NCBI GenBank assembly: GCA_902492105.1
Contig: CABUKD010000025.1
Coordinates: forward strand, 1-29,485
Origin: an uncultured Clostridium sp.
Lineage (GTDB): Bacteria; Bacillota; Clostridia; TANB77; CAG-508
Direction of reading: 5' to 3'
DNA length: 29,485 nt
A program made the position numbers and the translations under genes. Below are positions 9,011 to 17,615 of this stretch, in pieces; positions within the stretch are counted from its first letter, which is position 1; each line of letters opens with the position of its first letter. Under the pieces are notes generated by a model, which saw only the letters and a program-made list of their open reading frames with translations, was not told where the DNA came from and ran no database searches.

Positions 9011-10279
9011 ATGATTTTAAATGTAATATTATTTGTAGTTAGTATTATACTGTATGCAAGTTTTGGCTGGCAAAGTTTGTTTTATATTTTCTTTAGTATT
9101 TTAACTTCCTTCTTTGCTGCCAAATACTTGCAAGGCAAGTATAAAAAATTAGTATTAGGTGTTACTTTAATTGCTAATTTAGCAATTTTAGTTTTTATGA
9201 AATTTGTCCCTTATAGTAATTTTTCTTTACTAGTTCCACTTGGTATTTCTTACTATACCTTACAAGTGGTATCTTATTTAATAGATGTATACAAGCAAAA
9301 ATATGAACCTGAGAAAAACTTCTTTTTGTATGCCTTATATATTACCTATATTCCCCACTTGTTTATAGGTCCTATTAGTAGATATCAGGATATGAAAAGA
9401 GAATTACTAGCCAAACATAGAATTACATTAGATAATTTTATGAATGGACTTCTTCGCGTTGGTTGGGGACTCATGAAAAAATTTGTAATTGCAGGTAGAA
9501 CTGCTATTTTAATTAGCACTATTTCTGGAAATCCAACAGAATATACTGGTGCCTATGCCCTATTTGCCATGATAATTTATTCTATTAACCTCTATGCAGA
9601 TTTTAGTGGTGGTATTGATATTGTAATGGGAATTTCTAAAATGCTTGGTATTAACTTAAAAGAAAACTTTGATAGCCCATATTTTTCACAAACAGTTCAA
9701 GAATTTTGGAGAAGATGGCATATTAGTTTAAGCTCTTGGCTTAAAGATTATGTTTATATTCCTTTAGGTGGAAATCGAAAAGGTACTTTTCGTAAAAATA
9801 TGAATTTACTAATTACCTTTGTAGTTTCTGGTTTATGGCATGGAGTAAATTATATTGTTTGGGGATTATTACATGGTATTTTAGTTATGTTTGGAGACAA
9901 AATGAAGACCAAGTGGAAAGCATTAAATCGTTTTATTACTTTTATTCTTGTTTCCTTTTTATGGGCATTCTTTATTTGGCCAAACCAACTAGTAGCCCTT
10001 CAAATGATGGGTTCTGTATTTACCACATTTAATTATTCTGCTTTAGCAAGTCAAATATTAAATTTAGGACTAAATTTTGCAGATTGGATAATACTTGCTG
10101 TATTTACTATTTTACTATTTGTGTTTGATGGAAATAAAAATAAAATATTGCCAAAATTACAAAATGCTAAATTAGAACTAAAAACTATTTTTATTGGTAT
10201 CATGCTACTTATTGTTTTGATCTTAGGCGTTTACGGTATTGGTTTTGAAGTTAGTAACTTTATTTATAGTAATTTCTAA
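9011..10279 (+). CDS. MBOAT-family membrane O-acyltransferase (AlgI/DltB-like)
   Basis: 422 residues, almost entirely hydrophobic helices. The MBOAT signature is clear: ENFDSPYFSQTVQEFWRRWH, SLSSWLKDYVYIPLGGNRKG and FVVSGLWHGVNYIVWGLLHG, with the conserved active-site His in LWHG. These enzymes pass acyl groups across the membrane to cell-surface polymers. The next gene encodes an SGNH-like extracellular partner, the usual two-component arrangement in alginate, peptidoglycan or teichoic-acid modification systems. No dltA or dltC is present, so D-alanylation is unlikely and O-acetylation is the better guess. A GGAG ribosome site lies at about 9001-9004. Confidence 0.9.
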   Translation: MILNVILFVVSIILYASFGWQSLFYIFFSILTSFFAAKYLQGKYKKLVLGVTLIANLAILVFMKFVPYSNFSLLVPLGISYYTLQVVSYLIDVYKQKYEPEKNFFLYALYITYIPHLFIGPISRYQDMKRELLAKHRITLDNFMNGLLRVGWGLMKKFVIAGRTAILISTISGNPTEYTGAYALFAMIIYSINLYADFSGGIDIVMGISKMLGINLKENFDSPYFSQTVQEFWRRWHISLSSWLKDYVYIPLGGNRKGTFRKNMNLLITFVVSGLWHGVNYIVWGLLHGILVMFGDKMKTKWKALNRFITFILVSFLWAFFIWPNQLVALQMMGSVFTTFNYSALASQILNLGLNFADWIILAVFTILLFVFDGNKNKILPKLQNAKLELKTIFIGIMLLIVLILGVYGIGFEVSNFIYSNF

Positions 10280-10500
10280 ACAATATTTGCAAATATAAGA
10301 AAAGTGGCTTCGCCACATGTGCGTTTTGCTTCGCAAATACGCACGTACCAAGGAAACTTAACCTTGTTGTATACGGAAAAATTATTAAAAATACTGATAT
10401 ATCAAATAAAGAGTCGATTTTTTCCTATACAATAAAAAAGTTTTTATAGATTTTCTTTGAAAACTAAAAAATCTAAATTTACAGCAAAGGTTACAATAAA
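10280..10500. other. Hairpin-rich intergenic region
   Basis: 221 bp between the two acyltransferase genes. It contains a 14-bp palindrome (ATATTTGCAAATAT, 10283-10296), the hairpin GTGGC-TTC-GCCAC (10304-10316), a hairpin with GTGCG/CGCAC and TTTGC/GCAAA stems around TTC (10319-10344), CAAGG/CCTTG (about 10348-10366), and a long-range stem TTGTATA...TATACAA extended by GGAAAAA/TTTTTCC (10367-10432). The structure is dense for a spacer inside an apparent operon, so it may be a processing or attenuation site. No known riboswitch was recognised. Confidence 0.5.
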
Positions 10501-11490
10501 ATGAAAAAATTAAGAATACTAATTATTGTGATTATTTTTATACTATTATTTTGCTTCTTCACAAGGCTATTAGAACCAAAATATGCAACTAGCTTAGTAG
10601 AAGGAAGTATGATTTCGCAATATTATAACGAATCCAAAGACCATGAGGTAATTTTTATTGGGGATTGTGAAGTATATGCTAACTTTTCCCCAATGGTTAT
10701 GTACGAAGAACAAGGAATTAAAGCTTATGTGCGTGGTTCTTCCCAACAACTTCTTTGGCAGTCTTATTCTATTTTAGAAGAAACTTTAAAATATGAAACA
10801 CCTAAAGTAGTGGTTTTTAATGTAAATGCTATGAGATATGATGAACCTGTAAGTGAAGCATATAATAGACTAACCATTGATCAGATGAAATGGTCTAAAC
10901 AAAAAATAGATATCATTCAATCTTCTATGACGGAAGAGGAAAATATTTGGTACTATATCTTCCCTCTTTTAAGATATCATTCTAGATATGATGAATTAAC
11001 TAGTGAAGATTTTGAATATTTATTTAAAAGAAAGAATAACACTTTTAACGGATTTTTAGTAAATAAAAATATTAAACCTGTAGAAAGCTTGCCTACCAAA
11101 AGACCTCTTGGCAATTACCAATTTTCTGATATTTGTTATGAGTATTTAGATAAAATTACTAACCTTTGCAAAGAAAATGGAATTGAACTTATTTTAATTA
11201 AAGCCCCTAGCTTATACCCTTATTGGTACGAAGAATATGACGAACAAATGGAAGAATATGCTTTAGAAAATGATATTGCTTATTACAATTTTGTAGATAG
11301 AATTGATGAAATTGGAATTGACTTTTCACAAGACACCTATGATGCAGGTCTTCATTTAAACTTAACTGGTGCTACCAAAATGTCTAAATACTTTGCTGAA
11401 ATTTTGGTGCAAAATTATGATTTAGCAGATTTCCGTGGAGATCCACTTTATGAGAAAAAATTGCAAGAATACAAAGACTTTATTAAATAA
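10501..11490 (+). CDS. SGNH-like extracellular acyltransferase partner
   Basis: 329 residues. An N-terminal membrane anchor (about 5-20) precedes an exported domain. It starts with FIGDCEVYANF, where the usual GDS nucleophile motif reads GDC (Cys56), and ends with DAGLHLNLTGATKMSKY, which supplies the Asp/His of an SGNH or AlgX/DltD-like fold. A conserved-looking middle segment reads IKAPSLYPYWYEEYDEQMEEYA. Placed after an MBOAT gene, it probably completes acyl transfer to a surface polymer. Whether Cys replaces Ser as nucleophile or the fold is non-catalytic cannot be told from sequence alone. A weak ribosome site (AAAGG) precedes the ATG. Confidence 0.75.
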   Translation: MKKLRILIIVIIFILLFCFFTRLLEPKYATSLVEGSMISQYYNESKDHEVIFIGDCEVYANFSPMVMYEEQGIKAYVRGSSQQLLWQSYSILEETLKYETPKVVVFNVNAMRYDEPVSEAYNRLTIDQMKWSKQKIDIIQSSMTEEENIWYYIFPLLRYHSRYDELTSEDFEYLFKRKNNTFNGFLVNKNIKPVESLPTKRPLGNYQFSDICYEYLDKITNLCKENGIELILIKAPSLYPYWYEEYDEQMEEYALENDIAYYNFVDRIDEIGIDFSQDTYDAGLHLNLTGATKMSKYFAEILVQNYDLADFRGDPLYEKKLQEYKDFIK

Positions 11491-11513
11491 AATGAAATTT
11501 AGATTTTAATAAA

Positions 11514-11659
11514 CAATAAGCCTACTAAATAGCTTTTTCCTGCTCGCCCCAACTGCGAAGAGCCTTCATTACAAAGATTTTTCAAATCTTTGCTAGAAGG
11601 CTCTAACTTGTTGGTCCCCACCTTAACTCGCTTGAAAAAAGTATTTAGTAGGCTTATTG
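11514..11659 (+). other. Nested inverted-repeat element A (candidate structured RNA)
   Basis: It begins 24 bp after the stop of the SGNH gene. The outer arms 11514-11531 and 11642-11659 are a perfect 18-bp inverted repeat (CAATAAGCCTACTAAATA), continued by CTTTTT/AAAAAG. Inside is a strong hairpin at 11559-11604: AGAGCCTTC/GAAGGCTCT, then CAAAGATTT/AAATCTTTG. The internal loop carries CCCC on the left and TTGGTCCCCA on the right. Element B (22663-22803) has the same size, architecture, position and loop motif. A second copy of the right arm (AAAAAAGTATTTATTAGGCT) follows at about 11667-11686. Confidence 0.6.
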
Positions 11660-11720
11660 ATTTTTAAAAAAAGTATTTATTAGGCTCTTTCCTCCCTCTT
11701 ATCTATTCTTTCCTTATCAT

Positions 11721-12245
11721 TTATTGTGTTACCATAACATATTGAATACTTGTAATCGTATCATTTTCAATAATAAAAGATAAATTTACAATACCATCTG
11801 TATAAATATATTCATTACCATTTTCTTGATAATCTTCCCCATAAGCAGTAACCATAGCATTTTTATCATCTGCTATTTTAACCCCTTCTGGAGTTGCTAT
11901 ACTATCATCTAAAAGATAAGTAGAATATATGGTTTCTTGCCCATTAATATCACTTGTAGTAATTTCATAAGCACTATAATTGTATACTTTATCTGTTCCT
12001 TGGAAGGCACAACTTGGAATTTCGGAATAACTTTGTTCTTCTCCAAAGGTTTCTTTTGTAAATACTTGACCTGGTGTCATATTTTTTCCATTGTCTTGAA
12101 GAGTATACTTAGCTGTTTGTGTATTATTTTGCACTTCTCCATTTGTTTGCTCACTTTGTGTTCCACCTGCTGTTACAAAATATACTACTGCAATAATTGC
12201 AATAACTAAAACTAAGATAATAATTCCAATTACTGTTTTTTTCAT
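11721..12245 (-). CDS. Small membrane-anchored extracellular protein, function unknown
   Basis: 174 residues. A strong N-terminal membrane helix (KTVIGIIILVLVIAIIAVVY) is followed by a polar linker rich in Gln, Thr and Asn and a compact C-terminal domain of about 120 residues with alternating hydrophobic strands. I do not recognise the family; a segment like ATPEGVKIADDKNAMVTAYG resembles small extracytoplasmic beta-rich domains of Clostridia. It has one Cys, not in a lipobox. It lies 121 bp downstream of eno on the same strand, with an AAGGAG ribosome site, and may be read from the glycolytic operon or from its own promoter. Confidence 0.8.
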   Translation of the reverse strand: MKKTVIGIIILVLVIAIIAVVYFVTAGGTQSEQTNGEVQNNTQTAKYTLQDNGKNMTPGQVFTKETFGEEQSYSEIPSCAFQGTDKVYNYSAYEITTSDINGQETIYSTYLLDDSIATPEGVKIADDKNAMVTAYGEDYQENGNEYIYTDGIVNLSFIIENDTITSIQYVMVTQ

Positions 12246-12366
12246 ATTTCATCTTTCTCCTTCTATTTTTTATAGATAATTTTTTATAAGAAATCATTAT
12301 TTTCTAATTTTACTTCAATAAGTAATGAAATAGTCATTTAAATTTTATTGTTGTTATATTGCTGTA

Positions 12367-13668
12367 TTATTTAATTGCTTTTCTTCCTCTAAATACTGCT
12401 ACATCTCCAAGTTCTGCTTCAATATTTAGTAATCTGTTATATTTAGCAACACGGTCTGTTCTACATGGAGCACCAGTTTTAATTTGACCTGCATTGGTTG
12501 CAACAGCTACATCTGCTAATGTAGTATCTTCTGTTTCTCCACTTCTATGAGATACTACTGCTGTATATCCATTTCTTTTTGCTAGTTCAATAGCATCTAG
12601 TGTTTCTGTTAAAGTTCCAATTTGATTTAATTTGATTAAAATGCTATTTGCTGTTTTATTGTCAATACCTTTTTGTAATCTCTTGATATTGGTTACAAAT
12701 AGGTCATCACCAACTAATTGAACTTTATCTCCAATACGTTCTGTTAGTTTTCTCCAACTTTCCCAATCTTCTTCTGCTAAACCATCTTCTATAGAAATAA
12801 TTGGGTATTTTTCTGCTAAGCTAACAATAAATTCTATCATTTCATCTTTTGTTTTAAATTCATCTGTTTTCCAGAAATAATAGCCATCTTTTCCTATTTT
12901 TTTAGCTTCATCATACATTTCTGTTGCTGCAACATCTAATGCTAAGCAAACGTCTTCTCCTGGTTTGTATCCTGCTTGATTAATAGCTTCTAGGATTAAT
13001 TCTACTGCTTCTTCTTCACTGCCTAAATTTGGTGCAAAACCTCCTTCATCACCAACACCTGTTGAATATCCTTTTGCTTTTAATACTTTCTTTAAGTTAT
13101 GGTATACTTCTACACCCATTCTCATACATTCGCTAAATGTTTTTGCTCCTACTGGCATAATCATAAACTCTTGTACACTTAAAGAGCTATCAGCATGCTT
13201 TCCACCATTCATAATGTTCATCATTGGTACTGGTAATTCTTTTGCATTTACTCCCCCAATGTAATTATATAGGCTCACTCCTAAAGATGTAGCAGCAGCT
13301 TTTGCAACAGCTAAGGATACACCAAGCATTGCATTTGCTCCTAGTCTTCCTTTGTTTTCTGTTCCATCTAGTTCAATCATCATTTTATCTATTTTGGTTT
13401 GTTCATAAACATTCATACCTTCTAGGTGTTCACTAATTACTTCATTTACATTTTTTACAGCTTTTAATACACCTTTTCCTAAGTATCTTTGTTTATCTCC
13501 ATCTCTTAATTCTACTGCTTCAAAACTTCCTGTAGATGCTCCAGATGGAACCATAGCAACTCCTGAAAATCCTCCTTCTGTTACAACTTCTACTTGTACA
13601 GTAGGATTTCCTCTTGAGTCTAATACTTCTAGTGCTTTTACACTTTCAATTTCTAGATATTCTTTCAT
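12367..13668 (-). CDS. eno: Enolase
   Basis: 433 residues, full length. It converts 2-phosphoglycerate to phosphoenolpyruvate in glycolysis. Signatures are the N-terminal VLDSRGNPTVQVEV, GVGDEGGFAPN, the metal ligands in ALDVAATE, SIEDGLAEEDW and VGDDLFVTN, the catalytic Lys in ILIKLNQIGT, and SHRSGETEDTTLAD. It is the last enzyme gene of the gapA-pgk-tpiA-gpmI-eno series, 100 bp after gpmI, with an AAAGGATG ribosome site. No in-frame CGG. Confidence 0.98.
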   Translation of the reverse strand: MKEYLEIESVKALEVLDSRGNPTVQVEVVTEGGFSGVAMVPSGASTGSFEAVELRDGDKQRYLGKGVLKAVKNVNEVISEHLEGMNVYEQTKIDKMMIELDGTENKGRLGANAMLGVSLAVAKAAATSLGVSLYNYIGGVNAKELPVPMMNIMNGGKHADSSLSVQEFMIMPVGAKTFSECMRMGVEVYHNLKKVLKAKGYSTGVGDEGGFAPNLGSEEEAVELILEAINQAGYKPGEDVCLALDVAATEMYDEAKKIGKDGYYFWKTDEFKTKDEMIEFIVSLAEKYPIISIEDGLAEEDWESWRKLTERIGDKVQLVGDDLFVTNIKRLQKGIDNKTANSILIKLNQIGTLTETLDAIELAKRNGYTAVVSHRSGETEDTTLADVAVATNAGQIKTGAPCRTDRVAKYNRLLNIEAELGDVAVFRGRKAIK

Positions 13669-13768
13669 TTTGTTTCATCCTTTCTTTTTTAAGTTTTATA
13701 TTTTAAAAATAAATATATGATTCATCAGCAAACTGTTCATAATAGTTTAATTTAAAAGCACATTTATT

Positions 13769-15298
13769 TTAATGTTCTATTAAACTTTCTCCTGTCATTT
13801 CTTCTGGCTTTGGTAACTCCATTAGCTCTAGCATCGTTGGTGCTAAATCTGCTAGTTTTCCTTCTTTTAATTTGATTCCCTCTGCTCCAATTAAAACAAG
13901 TGGGACTGGGTTAGTAGTATGTGCTGTGTGTGGTTCTCCTGTTTTATAGTCTATCATTTGCTCTGCATTTCCATGGTCTGCTGTCATAATAATCATACCA
14001 TTTTTTTCTTCAACAGCATCAACTACTTTTTGTACACATTCATCTATTGCTTCTATTGCTTTAATGGTTGCTTCTAAATTTCCGGTATGGCCTACCATAT
14101 CTGGGTTTGCATAATTTAGAATAATGGTATCATATTTGTCAGATTGTACTGCTTCTACTACTTTTTTAGTAACTTCATATGCACTCATTTCTGGTTTTAG
14201 GTCATAGGTTTGTACTTTAGGAGAAGGAATTAGAATTCTATCTTCTCCTTTATATTGCTTTTCTTCTCCACCATTAAAGAAGAAAGTAACATGTGCATAT
14301 TTTTCTGTTTCTGCAATACGAAGTTGTGTTAGCCCTTGTTTTGAAACATATTCTCCAAAAGTATTTTTTAAGCTTTCTGGTTTAAAAGCAATTTCTACAT
14401 TTGGAATGGTCTCATCATATTGTGTAAAACATACATAGTCTAAATCCAAAGGTTTTGTTTCAAATCCATCAAATTCTGGGTCTACTAAGCTTCTAGTAAG
14501 TTCTCTTGCTCTATCTGGTCTAAAGTTAAAAAATATAACAGAATCATGATTTTCTATTGTTGCAATTGGTTCTTCATTATTGCAAATAACCGTTGGTTCT
14601 ACAAATTCGTCAAATACTTCTTTTTGATAAGAGCTTTCTATAGCAGAAATAGCAGAAGTTGCTTTTTCTCCTTCGCCATATACTAAGGCTTCATATGATT
14701 TTTGTACTCTTTCCCATCTTTTATCCCTGTCCATGCTGTAAAATCTTCCAGAGATACTAGCTATTTTACCCACACCTTTTTCTTTCATTTTTTCTTCTAA
14801 TTTTAGAAGATAGCCCTCTCCTGAAGCAGGTGGAGTATCTCTTCCATCTAAAAAGCAATGTACATATACATCTTCAAAATCTTTTCTTTTGGCAAGTTCT
14901 AATAAGGCATATAAATGGCGAATGTGACTGTGTACTCCACCATTTGAAAGTAGCCCCATAATATGAAGTTTTGAATGGTATTTTTTACAGTTTTCAATTG
15001 CTTGCACAAATTCTTTTATACTAAAGAAATCACCATCTTCAATAGATTTTGTTATTCTAGTTAAATCCTGATATACAATACGTCCGGCTCCAATATTCGT
15101 ATGTCCTACTTCGGAATTTCCCATTTGTCCTTCTGGTAATCCTACGGATAACCCACTAGTATGAATTTGTGTAGTTGGCCATGTTTTCATTAGTTTGTCT
15201 ATATTAGGTGTATTAGCAAGTTTAATAGCATTTCCTTTTTCGTTTTCATTTAAGCCAAATCCATCTAATATCATTAGCATAATTGGTTTTCTTCTCAT
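13769..15298 (-). CDS. gpmI: 2,3-bisphosphoglycerate-independent phosphoglycerate mutase
   Basis: 509 residues. This manganese enzyme of the alkaline phosphatase superfamily interconverts 3- and 2-phosphoglycerate. Seen directly: the N-terminal metal site LMILDGFGLNE, the phosphoserine loop GQMGNSEVGHTNIGAGR, HIMGLLSNGGVHSHIRH, DGRDTPP, FNFRPDRARELTR, YANPDMVGHTG and the C-terminal metal site TADHGNAEQM. It sits between tpiA and eno on the same strand with about 100-bp gaps. Confidence 0.98.
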   Translation of the reverse strand: MRRKPIMLMILDGFGLNENEKGNAIKLANTPNIDKLMKTWPTTQIHTSGLSVGLPEGQMGNSEVGHTNIGAGRIVYQDLTRITKSIEDGDFFSIKEFVQAIENCKKYHSKLHIMGLLSNGGVHSHIRHLYALLELAKRKDFEDVYVHCFLDGRDTPPASGEGYLLKLEEKMKEKGVGKIASISGRFYSMDRDKRWERVQKSYEALVYGEGEKATSAISAIESSYQKEVFDEFVEPTVICNNEEPIATIENHDSVIFFNFRPDRARELTRSLVDPEFDGFETKPLDLDYVCFTQYDETIPNVEIAFKPESLKNTFGEYVSKQGLTQLRIAETEKYAHVTFFFNGGEEKQYKGEDRILIPSPKVQTYDLKPEMSAYEVTKKVVEAVQSDKYDTIILNYANPDMVGHTGNLEATIKAIEAIDECVQKVVDAVEEKNGMIIMTADHGNAEQMIDYKTGEPHTAHTTNPVPLVLIGAEGIKLKEGKLADLAPTMLELMELPKPEEMTGESLIEH

Positions 15299-15396
15299 TT
15301 TGTTTATACCTTCCTTCTCTTTTTTTCTAAAACCTTTTACTTTTTTGCTTTTTTATATTTAGTCTTTTATTTTTGTATTATGTTTTGTTGTTTCTA

Positions 15397-16149
15397 TTAT
15401 TTTTCATAATTGATAATTTTTTCAAAATCTTCTACATTTAAGCTAGCGCCACCTACTAAACCTCCATCTATATCAGAAGTAGAAAATAGTTCTTTGCTAT
15501 TTTCTGGTTTTACACTGCCTCCATAAAGAATAATAGTATTTTGTGCTACTTCTTCTCCATATAATTCTGAAATTTGTTTTCTTATCGCTTTTATCACTTC
15601 ATTTGCATCATTAGAAGTTGCTGTTTTTCCTGTACCTATTGCCCAAATTGGTTCATAAGCAATCATAACATTTTGCATTTGCTGTTTGCTTAATCCTGCC
15701 AAAGCAAGTTTTGTTTGCGTTTTTATAATATTTTGCGCTTCTCCTGCTTCTCTTTGTTCTAGAGTTTCTCCCACACAAACAATTGGCTTTAACTCATTTT
15801 GAAGAGCTGCTTTTATTTTTTTATTTACGGTTTCATCTGTTTCTGCAAAATATTGTCTTCTCTCCGAGTGTCCTATAATAACATATTCTACTTGAATGGA
15901 TTTTAGCATTTTTCCAGAAACTTCTCCAGTGTATGCACCTTTTTCTTCCCAATGCATATTTTGTGCACTAATTTTTATATTAGTACCTTGTGCAGTAAGT
16001 AAACTGTAAAACAAGTCTGTATAAGGAACGCAAAGAATTACTTCATGTTTTGTGTCTTTAACAAGTGGTGTTAATTGTTCAATAAATGCCATTGCTTCAT
16101 TAGGAAGCATGTTCATTTTCCAATTACCAGCAATTACTTTTCTTCTCAT
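15397..16149 (-). CDS. tpiA: Triosephosphate isomerase
   Basis: 250 residues, the normal length. It interconverts dihydroxyacetone phosphate and glyceraldehyde 3-phosphate. Active-site motifs are intact: GNWKMN at the N-terminus (Lys), IIGHSERRQYF (catalytic His), AYEPIWAIGTGKTA (catalytic Glu and flexible loop) and the phosphate-binding YGGSVKPEN and GGLVGGASL. It lies between pgk and gpmI in the glycolytic operon. Confidence 0.98.
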   Translation of the reverse strand: MRRKVIAGNWKMNMLPNEAMAFIEQLTPLVKDTKHEVILCVPYTDLFYSLLTAQGTNIKISAQNMHWEEKGAYTGEVSGKMLKSIQVEYVIIGHSERRQYFAETDETVNKKIKAALQNELKPIVCVGETLEQREAGEAQNIIKTQTKLALAGLSKQQMQNVMIAYEPIWAIGTGKTATSNDANEVIKAIRKQISELYGEEVAQNTIILYGGSVKPENSKELFSTSDIDGGLVGGASLNVEDFEKIINYEK

Positions 16150-16244
16150 CTAGAATTCCTCTTTCTTTTTATTCTATTCTATTCTTTTTGCAAAATATAA
16201 TTTTCTATTAAAAGTGCCAAATAAATGGATTAACTTTTTAATAG

Positions 16245-17606
16245 TTATACTTCTTTTGGAGCATATTCATTTTGCATTACTTTCCCATTAGCATCTATTT
16301 TGCTTTTTATTTTTTCTTTATTATCTAATGCTGCAATTCCTGGCAATTCTTTTCCTTCTAAGAATTCAAGAGATGCTCCTCCACCAGTAGATAAATAAAT
16401 ATTAGAAAATTCCTTAGGGTCTTCTCCACTTTTTACTGCTTCTCTTTTTATTTTTTGAATAGCAGCTACAGAATCTCCTCCACCAATAACACATTTTGCT
16501 TTGGTTCCTGCTATAAATTTAGCAATGGATTCTGTTCCATGTGCAAATTCTGGTACCTCGGTATAACCTAAAGGTCCATTCCATACAATGGTCTTAGCAT
16601 GATCTAAATGGTCTGCAAAGTAATTTAAAGTAGTATCACCAACATCTAAAATAATACCATCTTCTAAGGCTTCTCCTTTACCTTCTTCTAGTTCTTTCTC
16701 TGTAAATAATTTTACTTTTTTATGTTCTGCTTTTTCGATAGTTTCTGGTGTTAGTTCTTCTCCTTCTGGCATTTTAGCCACACGGACATCTTTAGGAAGT
16801 ACAATTTCTACTCCTTTATCGAAAGCTTTTTTCATTAGGTCTTTTGCAACATCTAATTTATCTTCTTCGTATTTAGAAGCTCCAATATCATATCCTTTTG
16901 CCTTTAAAAAGGTATTTGCCATAGCACCACCAATTAAAATGGTTTCTACTTTATCTAATAGGTTTTCAATAACACCAATCTTATCTGAAACTTTTGCTCC
17001 ACCTAAAATTGCTACAAATGGTTGCTCTGGACTTTCTAATACTGCGCCTAGTTCTTTTACTTCTTTTTCCATTAAAAGACCTGCTACTGCTTCTCCACCT
17101 TTTTCTCTCACTTTATCTGCAACACCTGCTGTAGAACTATGTGCTCTGTGAGCAGTACCAAAAGCATCATTTACATATACACCTTCTTCTCCCACTAATT
17201 CAGATAATTTTAGAGCTAAGGTATCATCATTTTTTTCTTCTCCTGGTTCAAATCGAACATTTTCTAGAAGTCCTACTTCTCCTTCTTTTAAACTGTCTGC
17301 CATATTTTTAGCAGATTCTCCTACTACGTCACTTGCAAATTTCACTTGTGTATTTAATTCTTGAGATAATTCATTTGCTACAGGTTGTAAGGAATATTTT
17401 TCGTTTACTTCTCCCTTTGGTCTACCTAAATGAGAGCAAAGCACAATTTTTGCGCCTTGTTCTACTAAATATTGTATGGTAGGAATTGCTGCTCTAATTC
17501 TAGTATTATCTGTAATTTTTCCATCACTTAGTGGTACATTAAAATCACAACGAACTAATACTTTTTTTCCCTTTACATCTACATCTTTGATTGTTTTTTT
17601 CTCCAT
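16245..17606 (-). CDS. pgk: Phosphoglycerate kinase
   Basis: 453 residues. It transfers phosphate from 1,3-bisphosphoglycerate to ADP. Motifs are VLVRCDFNVPLSDGKITDNTRI, CSHLGRPKG, LENVRFEPGEEKND, ILGGAKVSDKIGVIENLL, IVWNGPLG, and the nucleotide-loop GGGDSVAA and STGGGASLEFLEG. Typical bacterial Pgk is about 395 residues. The extra length is in an acidic insertion in the C-lobe (MPEGEELTPETIEKAEHKKV and following) and a ~30-residue C-terminal tail after the usual end. The start is 9 bp after gapA, so the two are translationally close. Function is secure. Confidence 0.98.
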   Translation of the reverse strand: MEKKTIKDVDVKGKKVLVRCDFNVPLSDGKITDNTRIRAAIPTIQYLVEQGAKIVLCSHLGRPKGEVNEKYSLQPVANELSQELNTQVKFASDVVGESAKNMADSLKEGEVGLLENVRFEPGEEKNDDTLALKLSELVGEEGVYVNDAFGTAHRAHSSTAGVADKVREKGGEAVAGLLMEKEVKELGAVLESPEQPFVAILGGAKVSDKIGVIENLLDKVETILIGGAMANTFLKAKGYDIGASKYEEDKLDVAKDLMKKAFDKGVEIVLPKDVRVAKMPEGEELTPETIEKAEHKKVKLFTEKELEEGKGEALEDGIILDVGDTTLNYFADHLDHAKTIVWNGPLGYTEVPEFAHGTESIAKFIAGTKAKCVIGGGDSVAAIQKIKREAVKSGEDPKEFSNIYLSTGGGASLEFLEGKELPGIAALDNKEKIKSKIDANGKVMQNEYAPKEV

Positions 17607-17615
17607 ATAATCCTC

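Noticed and set aside
11514..11659. Integron attC site or cassette end
   Set aside because: Size and position after a stop codon fit, but the GTTRRRY/RYYYAAC core sites are absent and no integrase is visible.
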